From CAIUSP01 sp964594365 (GTDB lineage: Bacteria; Actinomycetota; Thermoleophilia; Solirubrobacterales; 70-9): a stretch of DNA of 15,996 nucleotides. The notes under the pieces are model-generated. The model saw only the letters and a list, made by a program, of their open reading frames with translations, was not told the DNA's origin and made no database searches. The position numbers were made by a program, and so were the translations under genes. The stretch is taken from the NCBI GenBank assembly GCA_964594365.1, contig CAZQMB010000024.1:1-15996 (forward strand). The letters run 5' to 3'. Below are positions 6,032-13,900 of the stretch, in pieces (within the stretch, counting starts at the first letter, position 1; the number at the start of each line of letters is the position of its first letter).

Positions 6032-6669
6032 CCGCCACTCTGCACGCCGAGCGGCAGGAGCGTTCTACCGTGCCCTCCGTGGCCGATCCAGCAAATCGTC
6101 CGGCAGGCAGCGAGCCGGCCGACCTCTCGCCCGAGCGCAAGGCTGCGCTCGATCGCGACTTCGACCGCCTCTACCGCGACCACCTGCGCGACGTCTACTC
6201 CTTCGCCTACTACCGGGTGGGTAATCACCACGACGCCGAGGACCTGACCGAGCAGGCCTTCCTGCAGGCCTACCGCCACTTCGACCGCGCCCAGCGCGAG
6301 TCCGACGGCCGCTCCTTGCGCCCCTGGCTGATCCGGATCGTCCAGAACCTCGCCTACAACCACTACCGCGACCGTGCCCGCAAGCCACAGGCCTCGATCG
6401 ATCTGGTCGAGCCGATCGCCGCGCCGGTCGGGACCGAGCGGATCGCCGAGGACCGCGAGGAGCTCGGGCAGATCATGCGTCTGATCCGCGAGCTCCCCGA
6501 CGAGCGCCGGGAGGCGTTGATCATGCGCTTCGCCCTGGGTATGGACAACTCCGAGATCGCCCGCGCGATGGGTCGCAGCAACGGCGCGACCAAGGTCCTG
6601 CTTCACCGGGCGGTAAAGCAGCTCGAGGAGATGGTCGCCTCCGAGGCCGGTCAGGAGGCAGCGCGATGA
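6028..6669 (+). CDS. ECF-type sigma-70 family RNA polymerase sigma factor
   Basis: A 213-residue sigma factor with regions 2 and 4 only. Region 2 spans about 45-115: FDRLYRDHLRDVYSFAYYRVGNHHDAEDLTEQAFLQAY, then WLIRIVQNLAYNHYRDRARK (100-119). Region 4 spans about 147-203, with a helix-turn-helix in LGMDNSEIARAMGRSNGATKV. An unusual N-terminal extension of about 38 residues precedes region 2. It would direct RNA polymerase to a specific promoter set. The start codon overlaps the plsC-gpsA stop by 4 nt (ATGA at 6028-6031) and its own stop overlaps the next gene in the same way, so the three are probably translationally coupled. The downstream membrane protein is the natural candidate for its regulator. 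Confidence 0.92.
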   Translation: MTATLHAERQERSTVPSVADPANRPAGSEPADLSPERKAALDRDFDRLYRDHLRDVYSFAYYRVGNHHDAEDLTEQAFLQAYRHFDRAQRESDGRSLRPWLIRIVQNLAYNHYRDRARKPQASIDLVEPIAAPVGTERIAEDREELGQIMRLIRELPDERREALIMRFALGMDNSEIARAMGRSNGATKVLLHRAVKQLEEMVASEAGQEAAR

Positions 6670-7058
6670 CTCCGGAGATGCCGCGCCCGGACGAGATCCG
6701 CGGGGGGATCTCCGACATCGAGGCGATGTTGAGGAACGCCCTGCAACCGGTCGAGCCTCCTGAGCAGATGGTCGAGAAGCTCGAGCAGCGACTCTCGGTG
6801 GTGGCCGACCAGGCCAATCGGGATCTCGCAAGCTGGCGCGAAGAGCTGACCGAGTCGGAGCTCCGCTCGCTTCGCGATCCACGTAACTGGGTCCGCCCAG
6901 CGGCCGCGGGCGCGGCGAGCGTTGCCGCGGGCGCGGCACTGGTGGTGCTCGGCCTGCGGCGCAGGACTCCGGATACCAAGGCGGTCGAGTCGAGCCTCAG
7001 GCAGCTGGCAGAAGATGCCCAGCGGCTGGCCGACGAGGCGCGTCGGCGCCTGCCGTAG
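6666..7058 (+). CDS. Small single-span membrane protein, candidate sigma regulator
   Basis: A 130-residue protein starting in a 4-nt overlap (ATGA) with the sigma factor stop. The N-terminal part (1-77) is acidic, helical and soluble. Residues 78-97 (PAAAGAASVAAGAALVVLGL) form one transmembrane segment, and 102-130 is a charged amphipathic helix rich in Arg, Asp and Glu (LRQLAEDAQRLADEARRRL), probably a coiled coil. The position directly after an ECF sigma gene and the N-soluble, one-span topology are those of anti-sigma factors, but I see no zinc-binding HxxxCxxC motif, so this is not the classic zinc anti-sigma type. The regulator role is inference from context. Confidence 0.75.
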   Translation: MTPEMPRPDEIRGGISDIEAMLRNALQPVEPPEQMVEKLEQRLSVVADQANRDLASWREELTESELRSLRDPRNWVRPAAAGAASVAAGAALVVLGLRRRTPDTKAVESSLRQLAEDAQRLADEARRRLP

Positions 7059-7079
7059 TCAGCAGCCTCGGCTAGAGAT

Positions 7080-7883
7080 TCAGCGGCGGGAGTTCTTCTG
7101 CTTCGACTTCTTGCCGCGGGACTTCTTCTTGGCCTTCTTGCCCTTCGCGCCCTTCTGGGCTCGCGAGCCGCTCAGGATGGCGGGCGAGTCGAACCGTTCG
7201 CTCGGGGTGTCTTCGATGACTTCTCCGGGCATCGGGGGGATGCAGAGCTCGGCACCGTCGGGGCAGAGGTTCGGCATCGGAGGTACACAGAGCTCGGCAC
7301 CGTCGGGGCAGGAGTTCGGGGGCAGCGGCCTCTCGGATCCGTCGCCCTCGATCTGACCGGGGTCACAGGCTCCGATCACGAAGTCGACGTTGCCCGTTGC
7401 GATCGCGTCCCTGAACTCGGCACCGTTGCGGATCAGGGCGGCATCGACTTCCTCGTCCGCGCCCCAGGGCCAATCGATCACGTAGAACTGACCCTCTCGT
7501 CCGATCCAGACCGTCGCCGAGGTGCCGCGCTCGATCACACACCTGTCGGCCTCAGGGTCGAAGACGATCTCGCACTCGCCCGCGGCATAGTTGCAACCCG
7601 GCACCGGGACTATCTCGGGCGGATCGACGCAGATCTCCGAGCCGTCGGCGAGGCTCCAGCAGCCGAAAGCGGGCTGGACATCGACCTGGTCGCCGTAGTC
7701 GTAGGTGCACTCGATCGCGGTGCGGTCGGCGGTCGGTTGGCACTCGGGCGGCAGCGGCGCGTAGACGGTCTCTACCGGAGTCTGCTCCCCACCATCGGGG
7801 GATTGACTCTCGTCGGCCAGAGCGGATGGGGCCGCGATCAGCATCAGGGCGGAGGCGGCTGCGATTGCGAATCTGGACTTCAT
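7080..7883 (-). CDS. Exported cysteine-rich protein with lysine-rich C-terminal tail
   Basis: A 267-residue protein with a clear signal peptide (1-23, cleavage after ALA before DES). The mature part has twelve cysteines (48, 59, 75, 85, 97, 104, 115, 173, 192, 199, 207, 214), an even number that suits disulfides. Two consecutive 15-residue units, SCPDGAELCVPPMPN (191-205) and LCPDGAELCIPPMPG (206-220), form a Pro/Cys repeat. The tail from 241 to 267 holds eleven lysines and four arginines with almost no hydrophobic residues; it could bind nucleic acid, teichoic-like polymers or acidic surface glycans. No enzyme motif is seen and the function is unknown. A TAGGAT hexamer 9 nt before the ATG suggests a nearly leaderless transcript. 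The gene converges on the 6666-7058 gene with a 21-bp gap. Confidence 0.82.
   Translation of the reverse strand: MKSRFAIAAASALMLIAAPSALADESQSPDGGEQTPVETVYAPLPPECQPTADRTAIECTYDYGDQVDVQPAFGCWSLADGSEICVDPPEIVPVPGCNYAAGECEIVFDPEADRCVIERGTSATVWIGREGQFYVIDWPWGADEEVDAALIRNGAEFRDAIATGNVDFVIGACDPGQIEGDGSERPLPPNSCPDGAELCVPPMPNLCPDGAELCIPPMPGEVIEDTPSERFDSPAILSGSRAQKGAKGKKAKKKSRGKKSKQKNSRR
7224..7313 (-). repeat. Two tandem 45-bp units encoding a CPDGAELC(V/I)PPMP repeat
   Basis: The minus-strand units 7313-7269 and 7268-7224 each encode 15 residues with two cysteines and the PPMP end. The DNA is highly similar, so this is a recent internal duplication. Confidence 0.8.
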
Positions 7884-7892
7884 GGACGGAAA

Positions 7893-7898
7893 ATCCTA
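7893..7898 (-). promoter_or_regulatory. -10 element (TAGGAT) for the 7883 start
   Basis: On the minus strand TAGGAT ends 9 nt before the ATG at 7883. It lies in the 49-bp gap after the DUF4383 gene, so the exported protein probably has its own promoter. Confidence 0.45.
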
Positions 7899-7932
7899 CC
7901 CGGCCTGTCGGCTTTGGTGGTTAACGAACCGT

Positions 7933-8394
7933 TCAGATGCTGGTGGCGTTCGACACTTTCCACGCCCAGAATCCGAGCGCGGCCAGCACCGCATAGAGAC
8001 AGACGTCGAAGGTACTGACAGGGAGCAGGTCTACCAGCCGGTCGTTTTCGGCCACGAACGGGATGCCGCTCTCGCCTAGCGCGGCGATGCCGAGCAGGGT
8101 GATCAGCAGCAAGACGATCGAACCCGCCAGCGCTCCCAGCGCGGCGTGGTCGCGCGCGACGAACAGCAGGGGCGTGCCGAGAGCGATGAACGCTAGGTTG
8201 TCCCAACCGTTGCTGGCGAGGACTCCGTATATGTAGGTCGAGCTGACGGCGCTCCCGGTGTTGAAGTCGGCCGTGTAGAAGAAGCCGACCACGCCGGTCA
8301 GCAACAGGAACGCCCCGACCACCAGACACCACAGCCGGGCTGGTGACGACCCTGGCGAGGGCGCGGTGGAGAGATGTGGCCGGCTCGGACTCAC
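7933..8394 (-). CDS. DUF4383 family four-span membrane protein
   Basis: A 153-residue protein with four predicted membrane helices (about 22-40, 62-79, 86-107 and 128-146). The pattern ARLWCLVVGAFLLLTGVVGFF, then a loop with DN in NGWDNLAFIALGTPLLFVA, matches DUF4383, a small actinobacterial membrane family of unknown function. The start is GTG at 8394 with AGGAA almost touching it; a start slightly downstream is possible, since the first 20 residues are hydrophilic and poorly conserved in such families. It is transcribed away from the rhomboid gene; the 76-bp gap between the two must hold both promoters. Confidence 0.8.
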   Translation of the reverse strand: MSPSRPHLSTAPSPGSSPARLWCLVVGAFLLLTGVVGFFYTADFNTGSAVSSTYIYGVLASNGWDNLAFIALGTPLLFVARDHAALGALAGSIVLLLITLLGIAALGESGIPFVAENDRLVDLLPVSTFDVCLYAVLAALGFWAWKVSNATSI

Positions 8395-8455
8395 TTCCTG
8401 CGAAAAGGTAAGGCAATCGGCCCAACTCCGGAGCAGGCCGGAGGGGGCACCCGGC

Positions 8456-8461
8456 TAGGCT
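8456..8461 (+). promoter_or_regulatory. -10 element (TAGGCT) for the rhomboid gene
   Basis: TAGGCT ends 9 nt before GTG 8471. An in-frame TTG at 8462 would lie upstream of the expected transcription start, so GTG 8471 is the better start. Confidence 0.5.
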
Positions 8462-8470
8462 TTGGTTCAA

Positions 8471-9283
8471 GTGACCCCCGTCCAAGAGTGCTACCGACAT
8501 CCCGGCCGCGAGACCGGCGTGAGCTGCTCGGCCTGCGGCAAGCCGATCTGCCCGTCGTGCATGACCTCGACCTCTGTCGGTATGCGCTGTCCCGACTGCG
8601 CCGGAGAGCGGACCAAGGTCCACACCGCCCAGTCGATCGCGACCGGCGCCGAGCCGCGGGCGACCTACGCGCTGATCGCGATCAACGTGGTCGCGTTCAT
8701 GATCGAGGCCGCGTCGGGTGCGGGCTCGGTGGCCTTCGGCGGCACGGGAGGGTTGGTGGCGAACCTCGCGGTCTACGGGCCCGGCATCGCGGTGGGGGAG
8801 TGGTGGCGGATCGTCACCGGCGGCTTCCTCCACGCCGGGATCCTGCACCTCGGTCTGAACATGCTGGTGCTGTGGATCCTCGGCCGGCTGCTCGAGCCGG
8901 CGATCGGTACTCCGAAGTTCCTCGGTGTCTACTTCGCGGCTCTGCTCGCCGGATCGTTCGGCGCGTTGCTGCTCACACCAGACTCTCCCACCGTCGGCGC
9001 CTCCGGTGCGATCTACGGATTGATGGGTGCGACGATCGTGGTCGCCCGCGAGCGCGGGGTCCAGCGGATCGCCCAGGAGATCGGGATCTGGCTGGTCCTG
9101 AACATCGTCATCACCTTCTCGGTCAGCGGGATCTCGATCGGCGGGCACCTCGGTGGTTTGGCGGCCGGTGTGATCTGCGGGTTCGCGGTGTCGCGACTCC
9201 CCGAACAGGGCCAGTGGCTGGCGCTCTCCGGGGTGGCGGTCGCCTCGGTGGTCGGCTCGCTGCTGAGCGCCGGCGCTCTCTGA
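8471..9283 (+). CDS. Rhomboid intramembrane serine protease with N-terminal zinc finger
   Basis: A 270-residue protein from GTG 8471. The N-terminus is a B-box-like zinc module: CYRH (7-10), CSAC (19-22), CPSC (27-30) and CPDC (40-43). The rhomboid core has about six membrane helices (from about 65), with HLGLN (126-130), the catalytic serine in GASGAIYG (Ser178) and the catalytic histidine in GGHLGG (His226), so the Ser-His dyad is complete. It would cleave transmembrane segments of membrane proteins. The cytosolic zinc module is common in actinobacterial rhomboids and may bind a partner. The substrate is unknown; the neighbouring membrane proteins are candidates only by position. Confidence 0.95.
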   Translation: MTPVQECYRHPGRETGVSCSACGKPICPSCMTSTSVGMRCPDCAGERTKVHTAQSIATGAEPRATYALIAINVVAFMIEAASGAGSVAFGGTGGLVANLAVYGPGIAVGEWWRIVTGGFLHAGILHLGLNMLVLWILGRLLEPAIGTPKFLGVYFAALLAGSFGALLLTPDSPTVGASGAIYGLMGATIVVARERGVQRIAQEIGIWLVLNIVITFSVSGISIGGHLGGLAAGVICGFAVSRLPEQGQWLALSGVAVASVVGSLLSAGAL

Positions 9284-9358
9284 CCCCGAGTCCCGTCTCC
9301 CCTCCAGATAGATCTCGCAAGTTCCGTAACAGGCACTTGACTGCTCTGTTCGCCAATG

Positions 9359-9372
9359 CGAACATATGTTCG
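9359..9372 (+). promoter_or_regulatory. LexA operator (SOS box) of the imuB-dnaE2 operon
   Basis: CGAACATATGTTCG is a perfect 14-bp palindrome and matches the Gram-positive/actinobacterial SOS box (CGAAC-N4-GTTCG). A TTGACT at 9337-9342 may be the -35, and the operator covers the -10 region, so LexA binding would block transcription until DNA damage. The operator ends 7 nt before ATG 9380. Confidence 0.92.
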
Positions 9373-9379
9373 ATTGCTG

Positions 9380-10660
9380 ATGGATTACCCAGAACTAACC
9401 GCATGCGTCCGGATCCCGTGTTTTTCGCTCAGTTGTGCGCTGGGAGAGGACGCCAACAGGCCTGACACACCACCCCTGGCGCTGGCGCCTGAACCCGGCG
9501 CCGCTCAGTTGATCGGCGAGTGCTCGCCGGCCGCGACCGCCATGGGACTGAGGCCGGGCATGCGCCTCGCCGAGGCGTTGGCCCACGACCACCGACTCGG
9601 CCTGGTCCAGCCGGACGAGGCAACCGCGCACCGCATGTGGGAGGAGTGCGTCCAGCGACTCGAAGGGATCGGCCTGGAGGTCGAGACGCCCATGCCCGGC
9701 GAGGCTTACTTCGAGACCGCGCCACTGAGAGGACTGCTCGGCGGGCCGCGGGAGGTCCTGCACTCGGTCGCCAGGCTGTTGCCCGGATCGGTCCGGCTGT
9801 CGGCGGCGCCGGGGAGGTTCTGCGCCTGGGCTGCGGCGTCGCTCTCGGGGAGGCCCGGCAGGGAGCCGGCCGGAGAGGTCCTGATCCCGAAGTCGGGCGG
9901 AAGGAGTTTCCTCGAGCCTCTGCCGATCTCGACCCTGTCGGGCCGGATCCGCTCGGTGACCGATGGCTCCATCGCTCCACCCGAGATCCAGGATCTGCCC
10001 AACGAACTGGAACGCCTCGGGCTGGCGACGCTCGGAGAGTGGGCCGCCCTGCCGGCTCGTTCGGTCTCGGAGCGGTTCGGCCACTGGGGTATGCAGGCCC
10101 GCCAACTCGCCAGAGGCCTCTCGTCGCGGCTGACCCCACGCAAGCCGCCTTCGCCGATAGTCGCCGAGATGGATCTGCCGGAGGCGGCGGCATCCGGAGA
10201 GCAGATGGCGGCGGCACTCGACCGGCTGATCGCGGCGCTGATCTCCCACCCGCTCCGCAAAGGTCGCCGGTTGCGCTCGGTGGTGCTCTCCGCCAACTAC
10301 TTCTCGGGGGCGGGGTCGAGGAAGCGAATCGCGTTGCGCTCTCCCACCGCGGACCCCGAGCGGCTCGGACTCGTCTTGAGGCCACACCTCGACCTGCTCA
10401 CGCAACCGACCAGGCGCCTGACCCTGGAGGTGGGTGAGATGGCCAGCGAACACGTAGGCCAGGAGGGCCAACTCTCCTTTGCGAGCCCCGACGAAGAGCG
10501 CGCCCGGAAGCTCGCCGAGGCGGTCCGTCAGACCCGCGCGGCGGCGGGGGAGGAGTCGGTCCTGCGGGTGCTGGAGGTGGACCCCGAATCGAGGATCCCC
10601 GAGCGACGCGCGGTGCTGGTGCCGTATCAGCCGAATACCGCCGCTTCGGAGACGGCCTGA
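9380..10660 (+). CDS. imuB: ImuB, catalytically inactive Y-family polymerase of the SOS mutasome
   Basis: I take ATG 9380; the in-frame ATG at 9356 lies upstream of the SOS operator and would probably not be transcribed. The 426-residue protein has the Y-family layout, but the catalytic acids are missing: the first motif reads ACVRIPCFSLSC (8-19) where an active enzyme has a DxD-like site, and the second reads GEAYFETAPLRGLLG (107-121) instead of SIDEAFLD. This is typical of ImuB, which does not synthesise DNA but bridges DnaE2 to the beta clamp. A clamp-binding-like QLSF lies at 364-367 (the usual form is QLSLF), followed by a charged C-terminal region. It is the first gene of the operon; its stop overlaps the next start (TGATG). 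Confidence 0.92.
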   Translation: MDYPELTACVRIPCFSLSCALGEDANRPDTPPLALAPEPGAAQLIGECSPAATAMGLRPGMRLAEALAHDHRLGLVQPDEATAHRMWEECVQRLEGIGLEVETPMPGEAYFETAPLRGLLGGPREVLHSVARLLPGSVRLSAAPGRFCAWAAASLSGRPGREPAGEVLIPKSGGRSFLEPLPISTLSGRIRSVTDGSIAPPEIQDLPNELERLGLATLGEWAALPARSVSERFGHWGMQARQLARGLSSRLTPRKPPSPIVAEMDLPEAAASGEQMAAALDRLIAALISHPLRKGRRLRSVVLSANYFSGAGSRKRIALRSPTADPERLGLVLRPHLDLLTQPTRRLTLEVGEMASEHVGQEGQLSFASPDEERARKLAEAVRQTRAAAGEESVLRVLEVDPESRIPERRAVLVPYQPNTAASETA

Positions 10661-10902
10661 TGCGACCGATCCCGCTCAACATCCCCAAGGCCGTGAACGT
10701 GGTGGTCGGCCGCACCGGTGCTCCTTCGAGGGTCGAGGGCGTGACCGTCGACCAGGTCAGGGAGGAGTGGCTGGTCGAGGATGGCTGGTGGTGCGGAGCG
10801 CCTACGGCCCGCAGGTACTTCGAACTGCTGCTGACGGACGGCCGGATAGAGGTCGTCTTCTGCGACACCGATTCGAACCGCTGGTTCAGCCAGAGGGCCT
10901 GA
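10660..10902 (+). CDS. DUF6504 family small protein of the SOS cassette
   Basis: An 80-residue protein starting at ATG 10660, overlapping the last base of imuB. The core VREEWLVEDGWWCGAPTARR (33-52), then YFELLLTDGRIEVVF and a final DSNRWFSQ, match DUF6504, a small family often found next to imuB and dnaE2 in actinobacteria. The aromatic-rich beta strands suggest a compact SH3-like or adaptor fold. The function is unknown to me; its tight placement between the mutasome genes, 3 nt before dnaE2, suggests a part in translesion synthesis. Confidence 0.85.
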   Translation: MRPIPLNIPKAVNVVVGRTGAPSRVEGVTVDQVREEWLVEDGWWCGAPTARRYFELLLTDGRIEVVFCDTDSNRWFSQRA

Positions 10903-10905
10903 GCG

Positions 10906-13900
10906 GTGCCGGGAGTCGAAGTTCCCGCTACCGGCGAACTGCACTGCCACTCGGCCTACTCGTTCGGCGACGGTGCGTCCGCGCCGGACGAGTTGGCGCT
11001 TGCCGCCGCGAAACTGGGCTACCGCTTCCTCGCGCTGACCGATCACGACAACCTCTGCGGGGCGATGGAGTTCGCCCACGCCTGCAAGGGGGTGGGGGTG
11101 AAGCCGATCTCGGGGTGCGAGCTGACGGTGGCCTTTGCCGACGGCGCAATCGGTCACCTGACCCTTCTGGTCGAGAGCGCGGAGGGGTGGTCGAATCTCT
11201 GCCGGGTGGTGACCGAGGCCCACGACCGCGCGGACCCCGACGCCGGACCGGTGATCGAGCTCGATCGCCTCGGGGATCTGGCCGAGGGGTTGATCTGCCT
11301 TTCCGGATGTGCGCGAAACGGCTTGCTCTGCGAGAGCTGGCATGCGGACGGCGGCAGCGCAGGTCTGATGCGAGCCCGGCAGTTGTCTGAAGTCTTCGGC
11401 CGCGACGGCCTTTGGGTGGAGATCCAGCGACCCTTCCACCGCGACGACCGCGCCCGCAACCGCTGGCTCGCCGGAATCGCATCGCAGATCGGTTCGAGGT
11501 GTGTCGCGACCGGCAACGCCCATGCTCACGACGCCTCGCGCTGGCAGCTGCAGGAGGTGCTGGTGGCCGCCCACGCCGGCAGGACGCTCGCCGGCAGCGA
11601 GGCCCTACGCCGCGGCAACTCGATGATCGGCCTGTCGACCCGGGAGGAGATGCGCTCGCGGTTCGTCGGGTACGAGGAGGCCGTGGACGAGATGGCGGCG
11701 GTCGCGGAGCGGATCGAGTTCGATCTCACCTCGGATCTCGGTTACCGATATCCCGGGGCTGGAGATCCCGAGGCCGACCGCCGGTTGGCCGATCTCTGCC
11801 GCGACCGGCTCGACGAGCGTTATCCGTCTGCCGACCGGAATCGCGACCAGGCCGTGAGCCGTCTGGAGACGGAGCTGGATCTGATCTCGTCGTTGGGGCT
11901 GTCGGGATTCTTCTGCCTCCACCGCGAGATCCTCGAGCTGGCACGCGAGGTCGCGGTGGAGGTGCGCGGGCCCTCGGCAGCCCGGTCGCTGCTGCCTCCC
12001 GGCAGGGGCAGGGGCTCCAGCGTGAGCTCGATCGTCTGCTACCTGACCGGCCTCTCGCACGTGGATCCGATCTCCAACGACCTCACGCTGGGACGGTTCC
12101 TGAACGAGGACCTGAGCGCCGTACCCGACATCGACCTCGACTTCCCCCGCGACATCCGCCACCGACTGATCCCGAGGGTCCAAGAGCACTACGGCACCGA
12201 GCGCTCGGCGCTGGTCAGCACCTTCGCCACCTACCGCTCGCGCAGCGCCACCCGCGACCTGGCCCGGGCGCTGAGCCTGCCGCCCGCCGAGGTGGAGCTG
12301 GTCTGCAAGAGCGTCGGCTCCTACGCCGACCCCGAGCGTTCGGCGGCGAGGATGCGCGAGGCGCTCGGCCGCGAGAGGTTCGACTCACCCGGCTGGGCGA
12401 CGGTTCGCCGACTCGCCCCCGAGATGCTGGGGCTGCCGCGCCACATCTCGCAGCACCCGGGCGGGATGGTCGTCTCCACCGAGCCGCTGATCGGTATGTG
12501 CCCGTCACAGCCGGCGGCGATGGAGGGCAGGCGGATCCTGCAGTGGGACAAGGACTCGTGCTCGGACGCGGGCTTCCTCAAGATCGATCTGCTGGGCCTG
12601 GGGATGCTCTCGGCGGTGGAGAGATGTGTGGACGAGATCGAGCGCACCCGCCGCGAGCGGGTGGACCTGAGCCGGATCCCGCACGACGACCGCTCCACCT
12701 GGGAGTCGATCCGCCGCGCCGACACGCTCGGCGTATTCCAGATCGAGAGCCGCGCCCAGATCCAGATGCTCCGGCGAACCCAGCCGCAGGATCTGGAGGA
12801 GCTCGCGATCCAGGTGGCGCTGGTCAGACCGGGGCCGATCAAGGGCGGCGCGGTGCACCCTTATGTAGAGCGGCGGGCCAAGCAGCGGATCGATCCGTCC
12901 TATCGACCTCCGTACGACCATCCGCTGCTCGAATCGGTCCTCGCCGAGACGCTCGGGGTGATCGTCTTCCAGGATCAGGTGCTCGGGGTGGCGCAGGCTC
13001 TCGCGGGGTTCAGCGTCGAGGAGGCGGAGGGTCTGAGGCGGGCGATGAGCCGCAAGCGCTCGCACCGTGCGCTCGTCGGCTACCGAGAGCGTTTCCTCTC
13101 CGGCGCCGCCTCCAGAGGTGTCTCCGCCGAGACGGCCGAGCGGGTATTCGCCCAGATCGAGGGGTTCTCGGGGTTCGGCTTTCCGAAGTCGCACTCGGTG
13201 GCGTTCGGGCTGTTGGCCTACCAGTCGACCTGGCTTCGCACCCATTACGGATCCGAGTTCTTGTGCGCGCTGTTGAACGAACAGCCGATGGGCTTCTATC
13301 CGCCCGACGCACTGGTCCACGAGGCGCAACACCGGGGGGTGGACGTCTTGCCGGTCGACGTCAACGCCAGCGCGGTCGAGTGCCGGGTCGAGACCTCAGG
13401 GGCGGTCGCCGGTCCCGAAGGAGCCCCTCCGGTGAGGTTGGGGCTCGCCTGCGTGAATGGACTCTCGGGAGAGGACGCATCGGCTGCGATGTCGGGGAGG
13501 GAGAGCGGAGGCGTCTATCGCGACGTGGCGGATCTGGCCGCCCGATCGGGCGTCTCCCCGGCCGGCCTGCGGAGACTCGCCTGGGCTGGCGCCTGCGACT
13601 CACTGCTCGTCTCGGACCATTCGCTCTCGAGCGGCAGACGACCGGCTCTCTGGCAGGCAGGCGCGGTGCCGGTGGCGACGAGATCCGGCGGTTCCACCCA
13701 ACTCGCGATCGGATCAGGAGGCGCCGGCGAGACACCCGCGCTCCCGGCCCAGAGTCGCTGGGAGGAGGTGCAGTCCGCCTACGAGACGACCGGGATATCC
13801 CTTGGCGACCATCCGATCGGTGTCCTGCGCGAACGCCTCCCCGCCGATTGGGGCGACAGCAGGCGGATCACCAGGATGAAGCAGGGCAGGCAGGTCACCT

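Noticed and set aside
5698..6939. Long minus-strand open frame (413 codons) across plsC-gpsA, the sigma gene and the next gene
   Set aside because: It is antisense to three well-supported genes and has low-complexity composition; long antisense frames are normal at this GC.
7224..7313. Repeats considered as a CRISPR-like array
   Set aside because: There are only two units, in frame and inside a coding gene, with no spacers.
7923..7933. AACGAACCGTT inverted repeat considered as a second LexA box
   Set aside because: The GAAC and GTTC halves are too close (the site needs 4 bases between them), and it overlaps the DUF4383 stop codon.
7880..9148. Long minus-strand frame (422 codons) across the DUF4383 and rhomboid genes
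   Set aside because: It runs antisense to the rhomboid gene with its intact catalytic motifs, and out of frame over the DUF4383 gene. The product is Arg/Asp-rich without motifs.
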